From: Sphingobacteriaceae bacterium DW12
GTDB lineage: Bacteria; Bacteroidota; Bacteroidia; Sphingobacteriales; Sphingobacteriaceae
Assembly (NCBI GenBank): GCA_000783305.1
Contig: JROE01000011.1
Location: 123,263 to 187,262 of the forward strand
Length of the DNA: 64,000 nt
Direction: 5' to 3'
This document shows, piece by piece, positions 36,046-45,624 of this stretch; the stretch's first letter is position 1, and each line of letters starts with the position of its first letter. The notes under the pieces are model-generated. The model saw nothing but the letters and a program-made list of their open reading frames with translations. It was not told where the DNA came from and did no database searches. The position numbers were made by a program, and so were the translations under genes.

Positions 36046-39000
36046 ATGAAGAAATCTTTACTATTTTTTGCTTTGGTTCTTGCAAGCTATGGTACTATCC
36101 AAGCGCAGGTCACCACAAGTAGCATGACTGGGTTAGTTACGCAAAGTAGCGGACAGACCACAGCTGGTGCAACTATTAAAGCTGTTCACGTGCCATCTGG
36201 AACGGTGTACTCCGGATCTGCGAATGCTGCCGGGAGATTTAGTTTACCTAACATGAGGGTTGGCGGACCATATAAAGTTGAAATAACATATATCGGTTTC
36301 TCTCCACAGGTATACAATGAGATTTTCCTTCAGTTAGGCCAACCATTTGTGTTAAATGCAAGTTTAGCTGATAATGAAACAATGCTTGAAGAGGTTTCTG
36401 TAAATGCGGTTAGAAAAGGACAAAGTTTAAAAACTGGAGCAGAAACTACAATCTCAAGAAAACAATTGGAAAATCTACCTACCGTGAGTAGAAGTATCAA
36501 TGATTTCACACGATTGACTCCACAAGCAGATGTTAAGGGAAGTTCATTGTCTATTGGAGGTATGAATAACCGTTTCAATCAGTTTACGATTGATGGCGCG
36601 GTAAGTAATGATGTATTTGGATTAAATGCCTCTGGTACCAATGGCGGAGGGACTAATACTAATCCAATATCATTAGATGCAATTGAGCAAATGACAGTTC
36701 AGATAGCTCCTTTTGATGTTCGTTATAGTGGATTTGCTGGGGGTGGGATATCTGCAGTTACTAAATCCGGTACTAATACAGTACAGGGATCTGCATATTA
36801 TCTTTTCAGAAATCAAGATTTAACAGGGAAAACACCTAAATTCATTTTAGGTGATGGTGAGAAAGCATCGAAATTGGCAGATTTTTCTGAGAAAACATAC
36901 GGTGTGCGCCTAGGGGGACCATTAGTTAAGGATAAATTATTTTTGTTCTTTAATTACGAGAAAACAAAGAGCAGTACCCCTTTGAATAATCCCGTAGGCG
37001 AGGGACAATCTAAATTATCAATCGCTGATGCGGACAGAATTACCGCTATTGCTAGGGATAAATACAATTATGAAGTAGGTACTTATTCTGATTTGGTAAA
37101 TGAAAATGAGTCTGATAAGATTTTTACAAGATTAGATTATAATATCAATGAAAAGCATAAGTTGTCATTGCGATATAATTATATCTCTGGATACGATGTC
37201 GGTAATTTTAGAAGTGCAAGTTCATTGACTTTTGCCAACGGGGGAGTGATAAAGAAATCGAAAACCCATAATGCAACGGTAGAACTTAATAGTCGCTTTA
37301 ATAACAGTGTCTCAAATAGCTTTCTAGTGGGCTATAACAGAGTACGGGATTTTAGAGATTTCAATGGCGATTTATTTCCAAGAGTACAGATTATTATGGG
37401 CGACCCTATCTATAATCTCGGAACTGACGCCTTTACGAAAATAAATCAATTAGATCAAGATGTAATCACATTGACAAATAACCTTACTTTTTATAAAGGA
37501 TTACATACCGTGACAGTCGGAACTCACAATGAATTTTATAAGATATATAATGCTTATACGGCAAACTCCAATGGAGCTTATAGCTTTGAGAATTCTCCAG
37601 CCTCTGACATTAATCCAGCAACAGGGCAATCTTATACTGCTATTGAAAATTTTGAACGAGGCAAAGCGCGCTCATCTCAGTATGGGTACAGTAATACTAA
37701 TGATCCTATGCAAGGTGCGAAATTTAACGCTGCTCAGATTGGTTTTTATGTACAGGACGACTATCAAATTCAACCAAATATTAAGATTACAGCAGGTGTA
37801 AGGGTTGACATTCCGATGTATTTGGACAAGCCAATGGAAAATACAGACTTCAATAATTCGATTTTGGCATTGCGTTATGATGTTAAGACCAACAGGATGC
37901 CGAAAGCAGCCTTGATGTTTTCTCCTCGCGTTGGATTCAATTGGGATGTAAACTCTGATCGTTCAACGATTTTACGTGGAGGGTTGGGTATTTTCACTTC
38001 TAGATTCCCGTTTGTATGGTCTTCAGGTGCATTTACCCAGAGTGGAGCCCTGTTAGGTGGAAATAATCTGAGTTCAGGACAAGATAATATACCTGTTGTA
38101 GATTTTATCGCGGATCCCAATAATCAACCTAAGTTTACTGGTACTGTTACGCCTTCCGGTAATATTACAGTTCTTGACGAAAATTTAAAGTTACCTCAAA
38201 TTGCACGTTTCTCGGCAGGTGTCGATCAAGAGTTGCCATACGGAATCAAAGGAACATTTGAATTTATGTATGCAAAAAATTTGAGTGCGTTTAGATTTAC
38301 GGATATCAATTTAGAAAAACCTATCGGACAGTTAGAGGGCGCAGATAATAGACTGATGTATTCCACAGTAAACAAGGATCGCCGTATATTGGATAATTAT
38401 TCAGAAGTAATTTATATTGACAACGTTAGTAAAGGATATTCTTGGTCAGCAACAGCTTCTCTAGCTAAAGATTTTGGCTTTGGACTTAGTACTTCATTAG
38501 CTTATACGTATACTGAATCTAAGGATTTGTTTTCTGGAACGTCTTCTCAGAACAACTCTAACTTCTATCGCGTAGCTAGTGTAAATGGATCTAATAGTGC
38601 CTCTGTCGCGCATTCTCCGTTTAGTACAGGAAGCCGTGTTCTAGGAATTCTCTCGTATTCGAAAGAGTATCTTAAACATTTGGGAACGAGTATTTCACTT
38701 GTTTACAATGGTCAGGATGGAGCTAGATATTCTTATTTGGTGACTGGGGGATTAGCAGGTTTGGCTCAAAGTGGTAGTAACCAGTTTGCCTTGATGTACA
38801 TTCCTAGAGATCAATCAGAAATTAAATTTGTAGATACTAAAGAAATGACCGCCCCCCAACAATGGAATGCATTTAATGAATTTATTGAGTCGGATGAGTA
38901 TCTTAAGTCGCGTAGAGGTAAGTATGCTGAGCGTAACGGAGCTAAGACACCATTCACGCATAAGTTTGACGTAAGGGTTGTTCAAGATTTGTTTACCAAC

Positions 39001-39267
39001 ATTGGTAATACAAAAAACAAGCTTCAACTTTCGATCGATATTATGAATGTAGGTAATTTGATTAATAGCAACTGGGGCAAGCAATATAGTGGAGGTGGAA
39101 GCTTTTGGGATAATTCATTTAGACCAGTAAGTTTCGATAGCTATGTCGCTGGTACCAATATACCTCAGTATAGATTGAACGACCTAAATAATAATAAACC
39201 TTATTTTGAAGAAGATATTATTTCTAGATGGTCAGCACAAGTAGGTATTCGTTACATCTTTAACTAA
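36046..39267 (+). CDS. TonB-dependent receptor with carboxypeptidase-regulatory domain (Oar-like)
   Basis: A 1,073-residue outer-membrane protein: signal peptide (about residues 1-20, TIQAQ), CarboxypepD-regulatory-like domain (about 25-110, with GRFSLPNMRVGGPYKVEITY), plug domain (about 115-240, with NRFNQFTIDGAVSNDVFGL), and a long barrel ending RYIFN. The layout and the GFAGGGISAVTKSGTN block (about 227-242) match the Oar/OmpA-related TonB receptor group rather than SusC. No SusD-like gene is adjacent, so it probably works alone; the ligand (peptide, siderophore or glycan) is unknown. It is bounded by a promoter and by a 13-bp terminator hairpin. Confidence 0.88.
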   Translation: MKKSLLFFALVLASYGTIQAQVTTSSMTGLVTQSSGQTTAGATIKAVHVPSGTVYSGSANAAGRFSLPNMRVGGPYKVEITYIGFSPQVYNEIFLQLGQPFVLNASLADNETMLEEVSVNAVRKGQSLKTGAETTISRKQLENLPTVSRSINDFTRLTPQADVKGSSLSIGGMNNRFNQFTIDGAVSNDVFGLNASGTNGGGTNTNPISLDAIEQMTVQIAPFDVRYSGFAGGGISAVTKSGTNTVQGSAYYLFRNQDLTGKTPKFILGDGEKASKLADFSEKTYGVRLGGPLVKDKLFLFFNYEKTKSSTPLNNPVGEGQSKLSIADADRITAIARDKYNYEVGTYSDLVNENESDKIFTRLDYNINEKHKLSLRYNYISGYDVGNFRSASSLTFANGGVIKKSKTHNATVELNSRFNNSVSNSFLVGYNRVRDFRDFNGDLFPRVQIIMGDPIYNLGTDAFTKINQLDQDVITLTNNLTFYKGLHTVTVGTHNEFYKIYNAYTANSNGAYSFENSPASDINPATGQSYTAIENFERGKARSSQYGYSNTNDPMQGAKFNAAQIGFYVQDDYQIQPNIKITAGVRVDIPMYLDKPMENTDFNNSILALRYDVKTNRMPKAALMFSPRVGFNWDVNSDRSTILRGGLGIFTSRFPFVWSSGAFTQSGALLGGNNLSSGQDNIPVVDFIADPNNQPKFTGTVTPSGNITVLDENLKLPQIARFSAGVDQELPYGIKGTFEFMYAKNLSAFRFTDINLEKPIGQLEGADNRLMYSTVNKDRRILDNYSEVIYIDNVSKGYSWSATASLAKDFGFGLSTSLAYTYTESKDLFSGTSSQNNSNFYRVASVNGSNSASVAHSPFSTGSRVLGILSYSKEYLKHLGTSISLVYNGQDGARYSYLVTGGLAGLAQSGSNQFALMYIPRDQSEIKFVDTKEMTAPQQWNAFNEFIESDEYLKSRRGKYAERNGAKTPFTHKFDVRVVQDLFTNIGNTKNKLQLSIDIMNVGNLINSNWGKQYSGGGSFWDNSFRPVSFDSYVAGTNIPQYRLNDLNNNKPYFEEDIISRWSAQVGIRYIFN

Positions 39268-39285
39268 TCGTACTACAACTTAATG

Positions 39286-39321
39286 ACAACGCCTTCCCTG
39301 GATTTCCGGGGAAGGCGTTGT
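39286..39321 (+). terminator. Hairpin terminator after the TonB receptor
   Basis: ACAACGCCTTCCC (39286-39298) pairs perfectly with GGGAAGGCGTTGT (39309-39321). The 10-base loop can extend the stem through GG/CC. TGTTT follows, a weak T-tract. Confidence 0.75.
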
Positions 39322-39453
39322 TGTTTAACTCGTTATTTGTAACATAACTTTTCACACACCATTTTGTTATACTCCTTAATATGGACTTGCCTTATGACAA
39401 GTCCAATAAAAATTGAAAGTGGTAATTTTAGGTAATTATAAAAGAATGGTGTT

Positions 39454-39840
39454 ATGAATCCAAAAATGATATGGGCCAATTTGGCTGTAGACGATTTAGA
39501 GCGCACGCAACAGTTTTACTCCGAATTAGGATTTAGAATCAATGGAAGCTCAAAAGAGTTGACAAGTGTTTTTTTCGGTGACAGCAGCTTTGTCATCAAC
39601 TTCTTTGTTAAAGATGTATTGCGCGAGGCGATGAAAGGCGAATTAGCCGATACAAATGTTGGTAGCGAAGTTATATTTACACTCTCTGCCGAAAGTAAAG
39701 ACGATGTAGACCGTTGGGCCGAAGAAGTAGCGCGGGTAGGAGGTAGAGTAGTATCTCGTCCAGAAGAATTTGGTAAGGGATATTACGGATTTGTTTTCTC
39801 CGATCCCGATGGCCACAGGTTTAATGTTTTTTTTATGTAG
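39454..39840 (+). CDS. VOC-superfamily (glyoxalase/extradiol-dioxygenase fold) protein
   Basis: A 128-residue single-domain protein with two beta-alpha-beta-beta-beta modules. MIWANLAVDDLERTQQFYSELGF (about residues 5-27) is the typical first module, and the C-terminal FSDPDGHRFNVFFM (about 115-128) is the second-module ending that usually supplies metal ligands. It could be a lactoylglutathione lyase-like or antibiotic-binding protein; function is not assignable. Its last 58 bases overlap the 3' end of the antisense histidine kinase gene. A short inverted repeat (GGACTTG/CAAGTCC, 39383-39389 and 39398-39404) lies upstream. Confidence 0.75.
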   Translation: MNPKMIWANLAVDDLERTQQFYSELGFRINGSSKELTSVFFGDSSFVINFFVKDVLREAMKGELADTNVGSEVIFTLSAESKDDVDRWAEEVARVGGRVVSRPEEFGKGYYGFVFSDPDGHRFNVFFM

Positions 39841-41171
39841 GGTGGGGCGTTTATGCCTAACTTATTTCTACGAGACAAGGTTTCGGAATATAGGATTAGG
39901 GGATTTTGTGTTGGTAGTCCCACTGAAAACACAGATCCTTCATTAGGAATGCTTTTGATATCGACCTGTCCATTGTTTCGCTCGATCAGGTCTCTGCATA
40001 GGACAAGCCCCAATCCTGCTCCAGGTTCATCTCCAGTACCTAGAGATTTGTGCTGGACGATGTTAAATAATAAAGCCGATTGGGATGCATTTATACCAAT
40101 TCCTTCGTCTTTGATATGGATAAAGGTCAATTCTTTATTCACCGATGTGTAGATGCTGATTTGTCCCTTGGTGTAGCTGAATTTGATTGCATTGCTGATG
40201 AAATTGCGTAAAATTACAATGACATGGTCTCTGTTGGCGAAGACCGCGGTTTTGTCGTTTATGTTAAGGTGGATGGTTAATTGCTTGAGTCGTATTTGTT
40301 CATCGAATAACCTGACAATATCGTCAAGGATGGGTTTGACTATAACGGTTTCAGATCTATGTTCTATTCCCCTTAGATTGCTGCTTCCCCATTGCAACAA
40401 GTCGTCTAACGTTTGATTTTGTTGGATAATTTGTTGGTGCAAATGTTGGATGAATTCGGGAGCAGCAGCGCCGTGGAGTAGTTGCTCCTTTAGCGCACAC
40501 ACCATTCCTTCTAAACTCGCAAACGGACTTTTGATATCATGGGCGATGATAGAAAATACTTTTTCCTTTTCCTGATTGATTGACTGTAATTTGAGACGTT
40601 GCTGCTCAATTTTTCTCATATTGTTGTAGATGATCTGTTTAAAAAAGTTAACCACTACAAGGATGAAAGCAAGGGCACTGACGATATTATATACAGCACG
40701 GGACCTAGGTACAGACTTTTCGAAAAACACGATAATGGGTGATGTATATATGATAACTATGGCTAAGATAACTGCCGTTCCAAAGGCTATATGGACGCGT
40801 CGGCTATCATATAGGAGCATGGAGACGATCAAGATACATAAAAGAAAATATTCTCCCCCATTACGATATAGCAAGGCGCCAGCAAAGAAAAAAAGATAGT
40901 TGCTGGCCAATAACATCATCTTGGCGAAATTAAGTTTGCCATAGTATTGGAATAAGAGTACGGAAAGGGAGCTAATTGTGCTGAAGAGATTGATCGTCGA
41001 TAGGAGGTAGCGATGTTCAACAAAATTGACGGTCGCAAAATAAATCGTCGGAAATATACATATCAAAGCAATCAGATTGACCATATGAACCCGCTTCGAT
41101 TCGATATAGGACATCCCCGAATATGTACCAGTATCCATCAGGACTTTCCAATATTTCCGGAAACTTTTCAT
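39783..41171 (-). CDS. Membrane-bound sensor histidine kinase
   Basis: An orphan two-component kinase of 462 residues from the ATG at 41171. About six hydrophobic segments fill residues ~25-190, with no obvious periplasmic sensor domain. The H-box FSIIAHDIKSPFASLEG follows (about 205-221, phospho-accepting His), then the catalytic domain with N-box RNFISNAIKFS, G1 DEGIGI and G2 GAGLGL. About 40 residues follow the last catalytic strand (GLPTQ); this tail is encoded antisense to the end of the VOC gene. A TTG at 41219 was not chosen. No response regulator gene lies nearby. The signal is unknown; position suggests a link with the repeat-rich region and lipoprotein gene across the divergent intergenic region. 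Confidence 0.85.
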   Translation of the reverse strand: MKSFRKYWKVLMDTGTYSGMSYIESKRVHMVNLIALICIFPTIYFATVNFVEHRYLLSTINLFSTISSLSVLLFQYYGKLNFAKMMLLASNYLFFFAGALLYRNGGEYFLLCILIVSMLLYDSRRVHIAFGTAVILAIVIIYTSPIIVFFEKSVPRSRAVYNIVSALAFILVVVNFFKQIIYNNMRKIEQQRLKLQSINQEKEKVFSIIAHDIKSPFASLEGMVCALKEQLLHGAAAPEFIQHLHQQIIQQNQTLDDLLQWGSSNLRGIEHRSETVIVKPILDDIVRLFDEQIRLKQLTIHLNINDKTAVFANRDHVIVILRNFISNAIKFSYTKGQISIYTSVNKELTFIHIKDEGIGINASQSALLFNIVQHKSLGTGDEPGAGLGLVLCRDLIERNNGQVDIKSIPNEGSVFSVGLPTQNPLILYSETLSRRNKLGINAPPYIKKTLNLWPSGSEKTNP

Positions 41172-41448
41172 AGGCAGATTATTCCATTTGCTAAAGTACA
41201 CATAAATACGGTAAATCAAATAGTTGCGTGAGAATTAGCCTTGTAGGTGTCTTTATTAATTCGTTTGTAGACTATGGTTTATTGTTCATCGAGATAGATT
41301 GACGTAGAGCAGCAATTATGTAAGCCGCTATTTGTATGACTACTTAAAGATAGGCGTTGAACAGGATAGTCTGAATATTAAAATGGCAAAAATCTGACAG
41401 CTCGGCTCAACTAAATTACCTTTTTATCCCATTTAAAGTCCGCTTTTT

Positions 41449-41788
41449 GGGTAGTTTTCCTTGTGTTTGGTGACTACCTGTGGAGTAGTTGTATATGCAC
41501 TTGAAAAGAAAAAGTGGCAACTTGCTAATTAATTTAACGTTCGACTGCTGCTAGCATTTTAAGTTTTGAGTCGATGTCTATGTTTTCATTTTCAATTAAT
41601 TGCATGGTTAACTACCCGTAGGGTAGGGTTGTTTACTGTCTGGAATTAAGGCTAATTAACCCAGAAATCGCGCCTGATTGTTTCGAGTGGTGGTTTCTAT
41701 ATGGTCGTTCAATCTAAGGGTTTGAAAATCAAGAATTCATTGTCTTTACCTACTCAGGGAGTAGCGACTACCTAGCCGACAACTACCC
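41449..41788. promoter_or_regulatory. ACTACCC/GGGTAGT repeat cluster, probable multi-site operator
   Basis: Palindromes with a 7-base arm, 3-base gap and 7-base arm lie at 41473-41489 (ACTACCT-GTG-GAGTAGT), 41611-41627 (ACTACCC-GTA-GGGTAGG) and 41749-41765 (CCTACTC-AGG-GAGTAGC). Their centres are 41481, 41619 and 41757, exactly 138 bases apart. Single half-sites are GGGTAGT at 41449-41455, ACTACCT at 41767-41773 and ACTACCC at 41782-41788. The last one ends 8 bases before the -33 TTTG of the lipoprotein promoter. The binding protein is unknown; a dimeric helix-turn-helix response regulator would fit. Confidence 0.65.
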
Positions 41789-41796
41789 GTCGATTG

Positions 41797-41829
41797 TTTG
41801 ACAACATGGATAGGGTCATTCTATCTTTG
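41797..41829 (+). promoter_or_regulatory. Bacteroidota-type promoter of the 41876 lipoprotein gene
   Basis: TTTG at 41797-41800 and TATCTTTG at 41822-41829 match the -33 and -7 consensus with a 21-base spacer. Transcription should start near 41836, leaving a ~40-base leader before the ATG at 41876. Confidence 0.75.
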
Positions 41830-41875
41830 CGGCGTAATAATTTATTCAAACAAAATTTTTAAGTATTTAGTAATT

Positions 41876-42283
41876 ATGAAAATTATCAAGGGTGTTTTGG
41901 TTGCATTGGTCTTAGTGAGTCTATTCGGTTCATGTAAAGGTAAGAAGTTGGTAGAGACGGGTATCAATACTCAAACTACTAGGATTGATGGTAAGTTGAA
42001 AAGGTCGGAATATACCATTTTGAGTGGTAATACTGCCTATACTGTAGAGAACAAAAAAGAATATAAAAAATATACACTAGATCAACTCAAGAACGTAGCG
42101 GTCATGATGGCCGAGAAAGCTGCTATTGAAAAGGGAGCAGATGGTATATTGAATCCGACCTATACTGTTGATCAAAAGGGAAAAAAATATACGGTAACTG
42201 CCCGTGTAAAGGCCTATAAAATCAAATCGGACGATGAATATATCGATATGGACAGTCAGCTGAAATCCAACGATAATAACTAA
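41876..42283 (+). CDS. Small lipoprotein of unknown function
   Basis: A 135-residue lipoprotein: MKIIKGVLVALVLVSLFGSC with the acylated cysteine at residue 20, then GKGKK. The mature part is Lys-rich, with a repeated 'K-x-Y-T' pattern, and contains MMAEKAAIEKGADGILNPTY (about 75-95), a helix-loop seen in small heavy-metal/YbjQ-like or 'TRL-like' lipoproteins; I cannot assign a family. The ATG at 41876 follows a good promoter; an in-frame TTG at 41798 would start inside the -33 box and is rejected. The elaborate upstream palindrome array implies tight regulation. Confidence 0.7.
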   Translation: MKIIKGVLVALVLVSLFGSCKGKKLVETGINTQTTRIDGKLKRSEYTILSGNTAYTVENKKEYKKYTLDQLKNVAVMMAEKAAIEKGADGILNPTYTVDQKGKKYTVTARVKAYKIKSDDEYIDMDSQLKSNDNN

Positions 42284-42383
42284 GCAATCGTGCGAAAATC
42301 ATTGATTTTTTAGCATATGAATGTTTTGAAGGGGGGGTCTCAAAAATATACTGATGTCATCCCCTTAATAGTTTACCAAGCTT

Positions 42384-42929
42384 ATGAAAGTTATTCAATT
42401 TAGATATCTTTTGATGCTACTTTTCATTCTTTTTGGGAAGAAAGCCGAATGTCAGCTCATCAGTTTAGATGATTTGTTATCTATGCGCACCACATCATTG
42501 CCGGAGCTGCAGATTATGATGTTAGAAAAAGACTACTATTTGCTGCAAATAGATCGAAATACGTCAAAAAGAGTAGATTCTGTAGTATTCATAAAACGCG
42601 ACGAAGATTATTCCCTTACTTTTAATATAAAAAAGAAAAGCGAAGAGAACAGCATCACTTTAGCCCATTATAATGATGCAAGCTTTCTTAATTTCAGTAG
42701 GGAATTGAAAAAAGACAATTATAGGCTTCTTCATACTGAACTAGTCCCACCCAAGGGCATATACAGTTATTATCTTTGCAAAGACAAAGGAATTGTACTG
42801 TTAACATCTGTTAACCATGAAAAACAAGGAGACATCTCTAGTCTCAATAGGCATAGGCAACAATATCGTTTCTCCATTCTTTCGGCAAGGGAATCTCAGC
42901 AGATTTTGAGGAAATACCGTTCAAAATAA
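42384..42929 (+). CDS. Exported hypothetical protein
   Basis: A 181-residue protein with a signal peptide (about residues 1-24, KKAECQ). The mature region is charged and beta-rich (for example YYLLQIDRNTSKRVDSVVF), with no cysteine-rich or catalytic motif. I do not recognise the family. It lies 100 bases after the small lipoprotein gene on the same strand and may share its transcript. About 290 bases without a recognisable gene follow. Confidence 0.55.
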   Translation: MKVIQFRYLLMLLFILFGKKAECQLISLDDLLSMRTTSLPELQIMMLEKDYYLLQIDRNTSKRVDSVVFIKRDEDYSLTFNIKKKSEENSITLAHYNDASFLNFSRELKKDNYRLLHTELVPPKGIYSYYLCKDKGIVLLTSVNHEKQGDISSLNRHRQQYRFSILSARESQQILRKYRSK

Positions 42930-43219
42930 ATTTGTCTTCTACGTATTGTCAGTATTGGTTTCGTGGACCGATTTTCAGCTTACAGGAAAATTGATTTCTG
43001 TCTAACGTTATCGAAAGAGCTATTTGTTACTAGGATGCTTTGATTTGAACCGCTAATTTGTCAGCTACTGTAATGGTCTGAAACCATATCTCTGAATTTA
43101 ATAGGTGCATAAATGCGGCGTTGAATAACCTCGAGTATTGCCGACTGGCGATTGGTCAATTATGGGCTGATTGAGAAAGAAAAACTAGCTGGTTTCAGGG
43201 GGAGATTTTTCCGACGAAA
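42930..43219. other. Intergenic region, no gene seen
   Basis: Nothing clear is seen in these 290 bases. AACGTTATCG at 43004-43013 resembles half of the uxaB/susC intergenic motif but stands alone. Confidence 0.4.
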
Positions 43220-45559
43220 ATGAAGATATTTGAAAAAACAAATACCTTGCTAATGAAATATCTTTTTATTTTCACTCTCTTATTACAGCCTTTCTTGGTA
43301 GCAGCACAAGCGGTAGAAGTTGTGGAGTCGATAGCCTTTGGCGATTATCTCTCGCCTTTGGTAAAAGTAAAGAAAGATAGTAAAGCCTTCTACTATGATT
43401 TAAACGGGAACCATTGGATAGATGATGTCGAGGACCACGCAGCAAATCTATTTGTAGTGGTGAAGGATGGACATTACGGTGTTTTAAAGGATAACGGCGA
43501 CCTAGTCGTGCCTTTTGAGTATGACGAAATAAATCTTGCGACGAAGTATGAGGGACAGTGGCATGAGGGAAAACAATATGATTATATATATATTGTCTTA
43601 AAAAAGGATGGTAAAGCGGGGGTTGCCGATCAGAATGGAAAAATAGTCGTACCTATACAGTTTCAGAATGCTCAAGTGGTTAATAGAAATATTGTTGGTG
43701 TCGCTGAAAATAATGTATGGGGGTGGGCTACTGTCAAGGATGGTAAAGTACTACAACAGCCTAAGTATGATTATGTCACAAATTTTTTGTCAGATGAATT
43801 TGTGGAGATGCGTACTCCGGATAAAAGTGGATTGGCCAGAATTGACGGAAAGGTAATCATACCAGTTGAGTACGATGATTATCTGCGATACGTGATCGGG
43901 GGCAAACAGACCTATATAGAGGGGGCGAAGGGAAAACAACGTTTTCTAATGGATACCACAGGAAAAGTTCTACTCTCCGGATATGCGGACTACAAAGCTA
44001 TTGTTGATTCGGAATACTTGGTTTTTAAGCAAGACGAACGATATGGTGTCATCAATCCAATTACACAAAAAGTGATGGTCGCCAATGAATTTGAGGCCCT
44101 ACCGTCGTGGATCAGAGGTCTTGGAATTGCAAAGAAAGCAGGTAAATACGGAGTGATTGATATGCATGGAAAAATCCTGTTGGGGTTGGACCATGAGGAA
44201 GTCCGATTCCTCACTGCGAATGGCCAACCTAAGTATGATGGTATTCCTGTAATATCTCTTGCTCCACCTGATCAAGGTAGGGCAGTCCCTGAGGAAGTGA
44301 AGAAAAGAATGTCTTATGAAGCGCAGATAGAACGGGCGCCTTATCTTATCGAGGTCGTTAAAAATGGACAAAAGGGAATCTACAGCTGGACCGGAAAAGC
44401 TATAGTGCCAATTGGGAAGTATAATAATGTACAGTTGCATTATTATAATGGGGAGACATTCTTCTTAGTGGAATCCAATCAAAAAATGGGAATTGTGGAC
44501 CAAAATGGAAGTGAAATACTTTCTCCTCAATATAGTCGTAGTGATACTTACCAATATTCCAAATCAGCGATTGAGAATCGGCTCGATTTAGTCAATCGCT
44601 TTATCGTATTTTCTGACGGGCAAGAGCAAGGTCACTATGCACAGCGTATAGGCTTGTTTGATTTGGATACAAGGAAGGTGTTGATTATGCCACACGAGCA
44701 AGATATTACGATGCTAAATGACCGATTCATTGTAGCTAAGAAGTTGATTGAGGATTATGAGTATGAATTTGTCTTATACGATTTGGAGCGTGGCGGCAAT
44801 CGTGTATTTCCTCCTGCTACCGTAGATGTACGTTTATTGAGCAATCGGTTTTTTTTACTAGAGGCCAAAGACAAATCTTTGCAAATTACAGATGTAGACG
44901 GTAGGCAGATGTATGCCAACGCATCGTGGACATCGGAGGGGAGTTATGAATTGATTCGCTTTCCAGCGTATAAGGATAGCGTTAAGGGTGACTTCTATCA
45001 TGGGATAAAAAAAATATATAGCAAGGAGGGAAATCTCTTTATCGATACATTAGGCAAAGAAAGACGATTTGACAAAGTTGAACAAGTCGACGATTTCTAT
45101 GATGGATATGCTTTGGCAGCCAAGAAAATTGAGGATCAGGAGAGCCATTCGGGATTTAAATACAAAAGGGGAATGATTGGTTTGGATGGGCGTATCGTCG
45201 TCCCATTTGAGTATAACGAAGTCTATACCAGTGGTAAGGATTCCGAATTATTGATTTTTCTGAAGGAAGGGGCGCAAATGATGGTCCGCCGGAATGGCGT
45301 CACTGTACTTGGTCCTGGGTATAGTGATATCGAATCCAGTAGTAGCTATGTCAACTTTACTTTTACGAAGAATGGTAAATATGGTTTGGCAGACTGGTCT
45401 GGTAAAATCTTGGTGCAACCGCTGTACGATGATATTCGACGGAACTACGATGATATCGAAAAAACATGGCCGCTTTTGGTGAAGGAAGGGGAATGGTATT
45501 ATTTTGTGAATAAAGAGGGGCGTAAGTACCCGATAAAAGCAAAGCAGAAGCATTACTAG
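43220..45559 (+). CDS. Exported WG-repeat protein (first of a tandem pair)
   Basis: A 779-residue protein built from WG-type beta repeats after an N-terminal signal peptide (ending near residue 30, LVAAQ). Repeats of the form G-(I/V/L)-x-D-x-x-G-(K)-(I/V)-(V/L)-(V/I)-P-x-x-Y-D-x-(I/V) occur throughout, for example GVADQNGKIVVPIQF, GLARIDGKVIIPVEYDDY, GIVDQNGSEILSPQY and GLADWSGKILVQPLYDDI near the C-terminus. WG-repeat proteins are common in Bacteroidota and are thought to mediate binding; no catalytic domain is seen. An ATG at 43253 gives a shorter, cleaner signal peptide and may be the true start. A paralog follows after 65 bases. Confidence 0.8.
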   Translation: MKIFEKTNTLLMKYLFIFTLLLQPFLVAAQAVEVVESIAFGDYLSPLVKVKKDSKAFYYDLNGNHWIDDVEDHAANLFVVVKDGHYGVLKDNGDLVVPFEYDEINLATKYEGQWHEGKQYDYIYIVLKKDGKAGVADQNGKIVVPIQFQNAQVVNRNIVGVAENNVWGWATVKDGKVLQQPKYDYVTNFLSDEFVEMRTPDKSGLARIDGKVIIPVEYDDYLRYVIGGKQTYIEGAKGKQRFLMDTTGKVLLSGYADYKAIVDSEYLVFKQDERYGVINPITQKVMVANEFEALPSWIRGLGIAKKAGKYGVIDMHGKILLGLDHEEVRFLTANGQPKYDGIPVISLAPPDQGRAVPEEVKKRMSYEAQIERAPYLIEVVKNGQKGIYSWTGKAIVPIGKYNNVQLHYYNGETFFLVESNQKMGIVDQNGSEILSPQYSRSDTYQYSKSAIENRLDLVNRFIVFSDGQEQGHYAQRIGLFDLDTRKVLIMPHEQDITMLNDRFIVAKKLIEDYEYEFVLYDLERGGNRVFPPATVDVRLLSNRFFLLEAKDKSLQITDVDGRQMYANASWTSEGSYELIRFPAYKDSVKGDFYHGIKKIYSKEGNLFIDTLGKERRFDKVEQVDDFYDGYALAAKKIEDQESHSGFKYKRGMIGLDGRIVVPFEYNEVYTSGKDSELLIFLKEGAQMMVRRNGVTVLGPGYSDIESSSSYVNFTFTKNGKYGLADWSGKILVQPLYDDIRRNYDDIEKTWPLLVKEGEWYYFVNKEGRKYPIKAKQKHY

Positions 45560-45624
45560 CTTTAGTTAAATCCTTTGGTCTCGTCAGGTTTTACGGATAG
45601 TAGAACGGTCAAAAAAAATGAAAA

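Larger units (their letters stand above)
41172..41875. other. Long intergenic region with evenly spaced palindromes
   Basis: About 700 bases lie between the divergent kinase and lipoprotein genes with no supported gene. The right half holds three 7-3-7 palindromes of the ACTACCC-N3-GGGTAGT type at exactly 138-base intervals, three extra half-sites and a good promoter. Confidence 0.65.

Noticed and set aside
41449..41788. CRISPR-like array, because of evenly spaced repeats
   Set aside because: The repeats are 17-base palindromes 138 bases apart, not 25-40-base repeats with ~30-base spacers, and no cas gene is present.
42295..42310. AAAATC-ATT-GATTTT hairpin as a terminator after the small lipoprotein gene
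   Set aside because: The stem is only six A/T-rich pairs with a minimal loop; too weak to call.
43004..43013. AACGTTATCG as a further copy of the uxaB/susC operator motif
   Set aside because: Only the 8-base core is shared, it has no inverted partner, and the downstream gene is unrelated to sugar use.
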